Shown here piece after piece: positions 42,979 through 54,900 of a stretch of DNA of 64,000 nt (position 1 is its first letter; every line of letters starts with the position of its first letter). Both the position numbers and the translations under genes were made by a program. This DNA comes from Brachyhypopomus gauderio (lineage: Eukaryota > Chordata > Actinopteri > Gymnotiformes > Hypopomidae). The stretch is taken from assembly GCF_052324685.1 (NCBI RefSeq), contig NW_027506874.1:1442927-1506926 (forward strand), read 5' to 3'. The notes beneath the pieces were generated by a model. That model was not told where the DNA came from, made no database searches, and worked only from the letters and a program-made list of their open reading frames with translations.

Positions 42979-45900
42979 TCACAGGGTGGCAGCAGAGTGT
43001 CTCTTGAAGTTCACAGAAGCATATTGAACATCCTCTTCCTCTGGTGGGCCAGGTATATGTCTTGTGGTTGCCGATGGAGACACTTCCTGTGTGTGGTTTC
43101 GTGTGAAATATACAGTGCCATACTGAACATCATCCTGGTCAGTTGAGAATTGTGAGTGTGTGGGGTCAGAGGTCATGGCCAGGGCAGAGATGTTTCCATA
43201 CACAGGAGTAGAGTCATGCTGAGAGAGAAAGAGAAACCTACCACAGTAAAACATACCACTGTAAAGTCTACCACTGTAAAGTCTGCCACTGTAAAGTCTG
43301 CCACTGCCTGTACAGCCCAGTAGAACCTCAGACCCAGTAAAGAAACCATTTGGGTCATTATGAAGCCTCACGTCTGTCCTGAGTTTCTCACTATAACTCA
43401 CGTTCACACTGATCTCTTCATGTTTGCTCCTGGGAGCTGCAGCTCGACTTCTACAAGAACACCACAGAAACATCAGCAGAAACATCTGACCCACGTAGTG
43501 GACCAGAGTTTATGAATACGATAAATCTTATGAAGAAACTTTAGAGGGATAAATGTGTCTTGCACTTCTCACCTCATCCACAGGAGGGCAGCAACAAGTA
43601 CCAGAAACAAACCCACAGTGACTCCAGCAGCTGTATACATCATAGCTGTGTTATCTGCAACAGTGAGAAGACTTTACACACACGTGTAAGACTTTACACA
43701 CACATGCGATCAGTCACAGAACTCAGTGAACTCAAATGCAACAGAACCAGAGAAGAGAGATCAAGACCACCTCAGTCTACATGCTGAGTGTCTCTAACCA
43801 GCGTAGGAACTCCGCCCAGCCCACACCGTACCTGATGTGAAGGGCCATTCTGTTGAATTGGTTGATCCAAAGAGATTCTTCGCCTCACAGTAGAAAGGTC
43901 CAACTGTACTTGCATTTAAAGTTAAACTGGTGCCATTTCCAATAGGTATGAAATCACTTCCTGTCTTCCTGTACCAGGTGTAAGTGCTGTTGGGGTTGGA
44001 GTCACTGTAGCACAGCAGGGTGATCAAGTCCCCAGACACACGGCCAGTAACAGACGGGACTCTGGGAGGGTCTGAAGAGCAGAGAAACTCAACACGTCAC
44101 TGAACATATTACACTCCCAACACAAGAGGATCTCACACAGCAAACTGCACCTACATAACACGTCCAGCAGGGCGGCGGTGGAGTTGTGCTGTCCTAGCTG
44201 GTTGTGAGCGGTGCAGTAGTAGAGTCCACTGTGCTGGGAGCTGATGTTGGTGATGCTGTAGTTCTGGCCTGTTCCCAGCAGTGTGTCTGCAGCTGCTCTC
44301 TGCTTAAACCAGGAGTAGTTGAGAACAGGAGGGTTTGCATCACTGCTGCAGGTCAGAGTCACTGAACCTCCCTCCACTCTCTCTCCAGAGGGAACCACCA
44401 CTGCGCTGGTGTTTCTAGGAGAATCTAAACACAAACTTTAAAAATAAACATGAATCCAAACCTCTAAACATTTAAACCAAGCTTTAATGTGTAACTCTAG
44501 CTACAGCCTTGAACATCAACCTTAACCTGCATTAAAACTGTATAGATGTTGCTTTAAGTGCATTTAGAAAATAAATGAATAAAAACAAATGTATATGCTG
44601 GTTTTGCAATAAACGCCAAATGTGTGTAATTCAGCAATATCAGATTTTTAATGATGCTGCTTCACAGGCCAATTGTATGTTCAGTTTTAGACACAAATTT
44701 TTGCATTTATTAACTCTTCTGAAAAATGTATATATGTCTCTATCAGTGATCTTTTCACAGATGCAAATTGTTTAATTAACTCCATCATTTTTACAACATC
44801 CATTTGGCCAGTTTAGAACTCTGGTTTTTAACGAAGGTATTTTCAGTTTTGTTGACATTATATTGTGTTGGTTGAAAGATTTTTTACAATGGAGATGTGC
44901 TAAGTGGAACTGTACTTAGTTTGATAAAATGGCATCATAAATGTATTTTTATATTATATTTAAACATAACGAATTCACTGTTTCATTAGGACAAAACTGC
45001 ACCTACATAACACATCCAGCAGGGCGGCGGTGGAGTTGTGGTGTCCTAGCTGGTTGTGAGCGGTGCAGTAGTAGAGTCCCTGTGCTGGGAGCTGATGTTG
45101 GTGATGCTGTAATTCTGGCCTGTTCCCAGCAGTGTGTCTGCAGCTGCTCTCTGCTTAAACCAGGAGTAGTTGAGAACAGGAGGGTTTGCATCACTGCTGC
45201 AGGTCAGAGTCACTGAACCTCCCTCCACTCTCTCTCCAGAGGGAACCACCACTGCACTGGTGTTTCTAGGGGAATCTGAACACAAACACAAAATGTAATT
45301 TTTATTAATGAGGTTCTTTAGTTACAGCAAACAAATAGCACTAGTGGTTGGTAATTATGAGTGAGTTGCGTGTGGGTTGCGTGTTGGTTGCGTGTTGGAT
45401 GCGTGTGGGTTGCGTGTGAGTTGTGTGTGGGTTGCGTGTGGGTTGTGTGTGTTGTAAACTGCACTCACACACTGCAGGAGAGGTGATGTTCTCATGTCCT
45501 TCAACACCACAGCTGTATCTGTCTGCACATCTGTCTGCAGGTACAGAGCAGGAGACAGATGTGCAGTCAGACATTCGCTGTCCGTTCCTGAACCAGATGT
45601 AGGTGGGGTTGTTGGACAGAACACAGGTGGAGCTACACATCAGGTTCTTTACACCACGTCCGTCTGACACTGTAACCGTTAGACCTGTGAGTGATTTTAT
45701 TAACAATGTTTAGGTATTATTTCATAAAACATTTAGATGAAGAACTAAAATGTTTTATGTTATAATTACCTGTGACAGACAGAGTGACTCCAGGTTCACC
45801 AGTGAATTTACCTGTAGGATCATCAGTGTAGAATCTGAACTTATATGTGCGAGCATCACTCTCTCTCAGGTGAGTGAGTGTCATACTACAGGTGTTCTGG

Positions 45901-48900
45901 GAGTTCTGTCCATACTGCACTCTCCCATAATACCCCTCTTCCTGTCTCACATCCACAGGGTCAGTTCCAGACCAGTTAATGTGCCAGAATGACTTTGTCA
46001 CATTCTTTTTTTTAGGAAAAGTGAAGTTACTGTATAAATCCAGTGATGAGCCAATCAGAGCACAAATAGTTGAGACAGAATAAGTCACACTCCAGCAGTT
46101 CTGATCTGAATCTTTAGAAACACCTGAAACAGAGAAAGTAAATGAAAACAAAACCACAAACACCAAGAATAATAAACCACAACTCTGACATCAGCACCAC
46201 CCAGCAAAGTGTCTCTGAACATGTTTACTATAAATAAGCAGAATCAGTTTAAAGTGGGCGTCTCACAGACAGCAGGAGAACGGAGCTCCTCGTGTCCTCT
46301 TACAGCACAGGAGTAGCTGCCTGCATCATCACTACTGTCAGACACACGCAGGTCACGTGTGTTGTGGTTGGATACAGGCCGTCCGTTCTTGTACCAGATG
46401 TAGGTGGGGTTGTTGGACAGAACACAGGTGGAGCTACAGGTCAGGTTCTTTACACCACGTCCGTCTGACACTGTAATCGTTAGACCTGTGAGTGATTTTA
46501 TTAACAATGTTTAGTATTATTTCATAAAACATTTTGATGCTAAACTAAAATGTTTTATGTTATGAACAATTACCTGTGACAGACAGAGTGACTCCAGGTT
46601 CATCAGTGTATTTACCCGTAGAATTATCAGTGTAGAATCTGAACTTATATGTGTGAGCGTCACTCTCTCTCAGGTGAGTGAGTGTCATACTACAGGTGTT
46701 CTGGGAGTTGTGTCTATACTGCACTCTCCCATAATACCCCTCTTCCTGTCTCACATCCACAGGGTCAGTACCAGACCAGTTAATGTGCCAGAATGACTCT
46801 GTCACTGTGAGTCCTGCAGGGTATTTGTAGGAGCAGGAGAGCTGAACAGATGATCCTTTGAGAACACACACACGTTCATGAGTGTAAGTTACACCCCACA
46901 TGTCTTCACCCAGCACGCCTGGAACACACACAGTCTCAGTCAGCACAAAATTACAATTATGATGGCAACATTGAAACATGACTGAAAAAACCAGAAACCA
47001 GAGACTCTTCTCATGTGTGTAACACGTTCTCTGAATCTACAGGTGAAAATGAAGATTCTTGATACAGGGTATGGCTCTCTAAAATATGCATCTCCTGACC
47101 AAATAACATTGGTGTTCCCTCTTTTCACCTGACACTCTCATGTAATATGACTGGTCTAGATAACATCAGATTACACAAGAATACATAACTTGATTGGTTA
47201 CAAAATACATCACCAGAACCAAACACAAAGTTGTGAGTTACGTACATATACATCCTGTACACCAGAATACAGTACAGGGTGATCCACCCTCTCCTTTCAT
47301 CAGTACTGATTATATTATATTCACATTACATTAGTGCATTTTTGTTTACTGTTTTAATATTGTATTTAATATTTTATATCAGTTCTCAATCATTGAATTG
47401 TGCACATCTATCACATTCTGGATCAGAGCCACTAACCAGGAACAAGAACAGACTGTACTGAACACTAAAGACACCAGAGAAGATAATAATTGTTAATTAT
47501 AATTATAATAGGCCAGGCCAGCTGTTATGGGCAACCTGGCCATCTGCGTTCAGCAGCTCACCACCCGAGCAGAGTCTGGTAGCACCACGAGCCCCTCGCC
47601 GTCCAGAAGTCACATCACCTGTTCAGATCATTACTCGGCGGATCTGGACTAGTGTGAGGGGTTCATGGTGCAGTGTGAGATATACTTCGCTTACCAGCCA
47701 GCGTTACCACATCTGAGTGCACCATGGACTTTCACACTATGGTGGCAGGTACATAGTAGAATGACGCGGCCCTTATCAACGCATTTATTTATTTATTATG
47801 GACTCAGAGCCGAACTGTCAGCTGAACTGTCGTGTAAGCAGGACATGAACGCGGTGCCCTGCCAGGCCCACTTCCTACGCCGTGTACTGAAACCACTCCG
47901 CTAGGTGAAGAAAACCCGTCCGCCCTTTCTATCATCTCCCCCGCAGAAGGAGAGGGGGAGTGGCCACGTAAGTGCAGAACCAGACATGCCGTGAGCTCCA
48001 GCAGTTCCTGGTGTTCCCCAATTTCTATCGGCATTTCTTCCAGTCACTTAGCACCCTGGTTAGGCCCCTCACAGACCTGCTCCATGGTGGAGCTCAACAC
48101 CTCAGGTGGGGCGAAGAAGCCGAAAAAGCCTTTTAGGACCTGAATGCAGCATTTTCTTCTGCCCCTATTTTGCAGCAGCCTAACCCTAACTACCCTTTCT
48201 TTGTTGAGGTATAATCTTTGTTTTGACGCCTCGGATGTTGGAGTAGGAAGTGTACTGTCCCAGTGGACGAAGAGGAGAGGAGGCCTACGGCCGGTGGCTC
48301 ACACCAGCGGAGATAAATTATGGTGTAGGTGACGGGGAGCTGCTGTAAGAACTGACCGTAAGAACCTGCGTAACACCAAGAGGCTGAACTATAGGCAGGC
48401 TCGGTGATCACTCTTATTTGCATTCACAATAACTTATAGACCTGGGGGGTATTCCAAGAAGCGGGTTTAACAAACTCTAAACTTAACCCTGAACTCTGAG
48501 TTAACTTACCCCGATCTGACATACTCAGAGTTTTCGGTTCCAAAACGGCTGATCGGAGTTAAAGTAATCAGGGTCGCTCAACTCTGAGTAGGTTGACCCA
48601 GACAGAAGCGCGTTCACACGTAAATATGAAAGGCATTCTTAATGGAACACAGATAAATAGGATTTATCATGGACTTAAACTCGAAAATCAGTCGAACATC
48701 GTATTTCACACCACTGTAGCTTGAAGTATTAATGACTGCGTATGCAGAATATTTAGATATTATTAAACGTAAATGTAATACTGCGGTAGCTGCTAGAGAA
48801 AGGCAGTCAGCATGTCAAAAAATTGCCCACAGAGTTAATGCGTGAGTGAAAATGATATTTTTATATTTAGCAGAAGGGTGCGGTTATATTATTATTTTCT

Positions 48901-51900
48901 CCACCTTTATAATACTGTATTGAGTTTTTAAATAAATATTTAATAAATTTACACTTACTAATTCCAGGTCTAATCTGAGTGGTGTGAAACACACATGGTG
49001 TCACGTTGAGGACCCCGGCCCCTCCCTTTTGGGCGTGTGTTGTCCACGTGCTTTGTCTGCGTCAGTGGATATACGTGGTTAGGGTTTTGTTGTGTGATTA
49101 ATAAGTCTCACCTGTGAATCGACTCGTGATCACGTGGGGCTAATGTATCTTGCCTATTTAATGTGCGCTCGCGCAGTGTCCTGTGCTCGTCGTTGTCTAA
49201 TGTTTACACGTTGTGTCAACGTATCTGTTACTCGTGCGCTATATTGCGCAATCTCCGTGTTTAAATAAAAAGTGACGTCTACAGCAAGGATCCGGTGCCT
49301 CGTCCTTCGCTCACCCCGTATCGTCACACATGGCATCAGATAAAAATGAAGTATAAGAATATTGTACAAAGTGGTATGGCTGTACTATATCTTATTCTTA
49401 ACATACATTATAAAATATATTTATTTACAGGAAAAATGAAATAATGAAACATAACAGTGAATTTGACTGTAATGTATATTAAAAGGTTACAGGGTGGATG
49501 GTGTGGTGGGTGGGGGATGGTGCATGATTTAATGTGGAAAGCAGTGATTGCAGATGGAGTCTCTGACAACTCCACCATCTCTGTTGTCACCCAGTAAGGT
49601 TCCTCGTCTGTGGGCATGTCAGAGATGGTAGGCTGTCGCTCTTCCTGGATGGTTGCAATGTTGTGTAATACCACATATGCCATTATTATGTGGCACACCC
49701 TATCAGGGGTAACTCTGACCTCCTTCAGGCACTGGAACCTGGCCTCGAGGATTCCTAGGGTCATTTAAATTCTTGCCCTGGTTTTGCTGTGGGCCTGATT
49801 GTAGCGGGACTGTGGTCCAGGTGCAGGATCTGAATAGGGAGTCATAAGGTAGGCCTATAGGACAGGCAGGGATACCCTCTGTCTCCATGAAGGAGGCAGT
49901 CATGTCCTATAATCACACAAGGGTTTGCATTGATTTACCTATTACACTGCATGTGAACAACTAGCAAAACTACCGCAGGCCTACTCTGTTCAGATTTGTT
50001 GTACAGTGTGGAATCATACATGGTGTCTGTCACGTTAAGGACCCCGGCCCCTCCCTTTTGGGCGTGTGTAAACGTTGTCCACGTGCTTTGTCTGCGTCTG
50101 CGGAACTCTGTGGTGAAGGCTATGTTGTGTGAATAATGTGTCTCACCTGTGAATCGTCTCGTAATCACATGGGGCTAATATGGTCTGTCTATTTAATGTG
50201 CACTCGCGCAGTGTCCTGTGCTCGTCGTTGTCTAATGTCTACATGTTACGTGTGAAATACATGTTGCTCGTGCGCTATTGCGCAATCTTGTTTAATAAAA
50301 GTGACGTAAAGAGGAGGATTCCTGTCTCGTCCTTCATCCCTCGCTGAACATCACAGAACGATGAGCCGTCAAGAGACAAAGAAAGATGCCAGGCTACAAG
50401 AGCAAGCCCAAGAAGGGAAAAAAGTCATGCAAGCGGCACCACCGCTCTTCTTCCTCCCCCCCGCGCTGCGAAGCCCCGCCGACTTTGGCGCAGCTCGAGC
50501 TGGACCCGATTTGTGCGTCCCTGCTGCGACAGGCGCGGGTGCACCACGGCCCCGAGGCGGCAGAGAAGCTCCGCCAGGAGGCGGTGCGGCTTTGGGGAAC
50601 ATACCACCCCACTTCATCCAGGGAGCCCTCACCCCTGCAGGTGAGCTCCTTTGCGCTCTGTGGGGTGGAGAAGACCCCCGAGAGCGAGTTTGGGGAGGGG
50701 GACTCTCCAGGCGAGGAGGAGGAGCTGGAAGACGAGGAAGACAGCTACCCTCCGTCTTTATGCGACGCCTCCACCGTCAACTACAGTAGGGAGGAGGAGT
50801 CAGAGGAAGACGCCTATCCTCTGTCGCTAGATGACGTCTCTACCGTCGACTACGGTGAAGAGGATGAGGAGGAGTCGGAGGAAGAGGACTACCTCCCTCC
50901 GCCCGTAGGTCCCTCTCCCACTGTCGAGGAGGGCGAGGACGACGGGGAGGAGCAAGAGGGCGACGAGGAGGAGTACCCCCCGTCGGAGTGCTCCGCATGC
51001 CCCGAGGAAGACGGTGGGGAGGAGGAGGAGAACGGGGATTACCCTCCGTCCAAGGGCTCCTACACGGAGGAGGAGAGCCCTCCCCCCTCGGAACTGTCCG
51101 CCGGGACGGTGAAGAGGAGGAGGAGTCCAGAGGCGGGCTCATCCCACGAGCGCTCCCCAGCCAGCGACATGGACTGCTCCCGGGGTGGCAGCTCGGGACA
51201 GCCCATGAGCTGGAGCCGTGGCAGTGACGAGGAGATGGAAGCAGAGGAAGCCACTCCCACTGCCAGGCCCGGAGGGAGATCCACGGGCGAGGAGGGTTTC
51301 CCGTACGGCCCACCGAGGGATGGGACCAACCGCGCTGCACCTGGCGCGTCGGCCAACCGCGCTGCACCTGGCGCGTCCGCCAGCCGCGCTGCGCCCGGTG
51401 GAGGGTTTGCAGCAAGGGCAGGAGGAGGACCGCCCACCGCAGCGCCTGCAGCACCAGTGGCTCCCGATCTCACTCCCCTCATCGCTCTCCTTCTGGCGCG
51501 AAGCCAGGCGCCTGTTTCATGTGTGTGTGTGCCTGTGTTCGTAAGTCTACCCGTATGTGTACCTAACCCCCTCTTCCCGTTTGTGTCTATGTGTGTAAGC
51601 GTGCCTGTTTGTGTTTTTGTGACCGTGCCGTTGTCTAACGTCTTTTCCCCTGTGTTCCCAGGGAGGGTGTTCTAGGCGGTCCGTGGCGGACGCTTCCCCG
51701 AGGGCGGTCACCTCCCAGACGCAGGACTGAGCGCGTCGGATCCGCCCATCGTCGTGGGTTCGGGGCACTCGGTCCTGTTGGCACCCCGGGACGGGTAGTG
51801 CCCTTGGAGGGGGCGTCTGTCACGTTGAGGACCCCGGCCCCTCCCTTTTGGGCGTGTGTAAACGTTGTCCACGTGCTTTGTCTGCGTCTGCGGAACTCTG

Positions 51901-54900
51901 TGGTGAAGGCTATGTTGTGTGAATAATGTGTCTCACCTGTGAATCGTCTCGTAATCACATGGGGTTAATATGGTCTGTCTATTTAATGTGCGCTCGCGCA
52001 GTGTCCTGTGCTCGTCGTTGTCTAATGTCTACACATTACGTGTGAAATATATGTTGCTCGTGCGCTATTGCGCAATCTTGTTTAATAAAAGTGACGTAAA
52101 GAGGAGGATTCCTGTCTCGTCCTTCATCCCTCGCCGAACGTCACACATGGCCATCTGGCTTCAACATTTGTGATGAGGTGGGAAGCATCACATATGATCT
52201 TGATGGGAAGAACGGTCAGTTACAATAGCTACGTTATTTTTGTTACCATTAAAGATAAGTACATTATTCATTAAGAATTATAAAGGTTAATACCTGTACA
52301 TTAATGCTATGGATGAATTTTTTATGTTCTAATGGTGCTGGAATAGGTAGCATATGTAGGTTCCATCAATACAGCCAATCACAGGAAATCCTTAAAATGT
52401 AAATGGAATGAAGTTCGTTATATATTGCTTCTCCTTTGCTTAATTTCTTTATTGTCCGTGTGAATTAAAGACAAACCAATGATGCTGTGGAATTCCTCTT
52501 TGATGTTCATAACTGGCTTATGCCCAGGAAACACCACAAAACTGGGCACTAGTCATTTTAATGCCGGACATAGTTTTCGGACAGACCGACATACAGTAGT
52601 TTTGCTGACAGATTCCGCATCTCCTAAAGAAAACTTCCACTAGCAAAAAACGAAGACCGATATATAACAATCTGGAGAGAATTTAGGGCTGATCCGCGAT
52701 GTGTAATATTTGAAATGTTATTATAATAATAAAGTTATTGATGTAAGTAATGGATTGTGCTGAAAACGATAACATTCATTAAAAAAATAATCCGAAAATT
52801 ATAGTAGGCCTATGTCTATTCGGGGTTTTATAAGGCGTTCCCGACGAAGAACTCAGTGAATAAACTGAGCTTCAATATCCACATGATCTTCGAGGAAATG
52901 ACACGTCATGATGACGTGTTTGTAACTCTGGGTCAGGTCCAAGTTAACCTGCCAGCGAGCAGGTTAGCTTCAGAGCATAAGTTGCTATAGTAACTGACTC
53001 AGGTTCTCTCTAAGCTCGGTTTCTGGAACGGAAAACCTCGAGTTTCCGTGAACTCTGAGCTAACTTACCCGGTTTTCTCGCTTAACCCGCTTCTTGGAAC
53101 ACTTCCCCAGGTGAGAAGAATACGAGGGGCGGACTCACTCTCTCGACAATACGACCGTCTCGCTACTTCCACCTACAAAGGAACAGTGCTCCCTTCTCAA
53201 CGCTTCCTCGGATCGGTGGACTGGAGTCTGGACTGTGCAATGTGGCACGTAAACCCACATCCTCAATGTCCAGAGCAGCACAGGCACACACAGGGCACCC
53301 TGGGAAAGTATGGACTGTCCAGCTTCTAACGGTTTTTCAGCCGTCGCTGTATCCATAGAAACCACCCCCCCCCGCCGGCCTCCCAGATACTGGACCCCAC
53401 TGATCTCCTCCTTCCAGTGTGAGCACCCTCACCCTCATACAGGAGTGAACCTACAGGAGTGAACCTACAGGAGTGAGCCTGCTCATGACATCTTTCGCTG
53501 CAACTCTTCCTGAACACACATTTGCTGCATCAGTCACCCCGTCACAATAATAATGATGACTTTATTTGTGCATAATATTTATGTATGCATGAAATTCAAA
53601 GTGCTTTACAAACTACATACAATTGATAAATTTAAATAAATTAAAAATATTAAAATAAATACAAATATAACGAAATAAACATAAGGACACAGGACAGGAC
53701 ACAGAGAACTTAAATATCCAATTTTGTCACGTTGTGGGGGGGGCCCCCTACCGGTCGCCCCCGGTTACAGCGGCAGCGGTCCTGTTTTTGGTCACGTGAT
53801 GTTCGTCCCTCAGGTGGGCGGGACCCGTGATCCGTCTCACCTGAGGGTCGTTTGTTCGTCTATATACGTCGTCTTTGTACCAGTTGACTGCTGGTTATTA
53901 TTTCCTACATTTGGAACAATGCACGGGTTTTTGGTTTGCACACTTTCTATTAAACCATCCTCTTTCCCTGAGACTCGGCATGATCGCTTCCTTTTTAGTT
54001 GCTCACCCTGCCCGTCACAGAATAACCAGCCACCTTTCGGAAGCCGCCAGTCTCCTTTGCTTTCTCCTTCGTTCGTGGTCATGTCTCGTGGTAAGTGTTT
54101 GTCTACGTGCTGTGTGTTTGTCGTGTATTGTCTGAGAGAGTGTTGAGTCTGTCCCCACTCGTCCCGCCGTGTTTAAATGTTGTTTGTGTTTAAACCTGTA
54201 AATCACACGGCGGTGACTAGAGCTGGGGACCGGTAGACTCCGCTCTCGCCCAGCGAAACTACCGGTGCCTCACAATGCGCACGTCCGTTGTCCGTTATCG
54301 TCTGTGTGTGTGTATGTACGTTGTAGTGTTTTGTTTTAATAACGACGCAGACGTGAGCGAGTGTGTGAGTGTCCCGTGGTGTGTGTATGTAGTCGGGTCC
54401 ACCGGTGCGTGCCGCACGCTAGACCGCGTTAGACGCGAGGGTCTCTCGGTGCCTTTTGACTGCGAGCTCGAGAGAAGCGTCGCTGTGGGCGTGACGCGCA
54501 GCCGCTCGCGTATAGCTCTCCCTCTCTCCAAGGATCTGCGGATCCCGTGGGGAAAACGGTGAGAGAGAGAGAGCTGGAGTAGGCGCGTCACGCTCCGCAG
54601 AGCGCGCGCATCGGTAGGTCCTGTCCGTTTGTTTGTGTTCTGTCTTTGCATGTTCGTTTTGTCCTAGAGTGTAGCGTGCTTTGTTTTATGTAATTCCTCT
54701 CTTGCACCCCTCTTCACGGTGTGTGGGGAGGGGCCCATTAGAGGTCCCGTGCCACTGGATGTGGCACGGAGGGCATCCTGGGTGCGTCAGTGTTATATGT
54801 TGTGTTTGTGTTTTTTGTTTTGTTATTCCCCAGAGGGGCCCCCCCTAAATATGTTTTTGGGGGGGAGCTATGGGGTTCCTGAGCCACGACATGTGGCTCA

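Larger units (their letters stand above)
48444..53108 (-). mobile_element. Harbinger element carrying two LTR insertions
   Basis: Left end GGGGGGTATTCCAAGAAGCG and right end CGCTTCTTGGAACACTTCCCC are inverted repeats typical of fish Harbinger elements. It splits Gypsy sequence (CTTATAGACC | GTGAGAAGAA; unit 1 reads through at 10,210-10,235). Own sequence: 48,444-48,998, 49,329-50,023 and 52,146-53,108. Transposase pieces lie on the minus strand. Confidence 0.75.
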
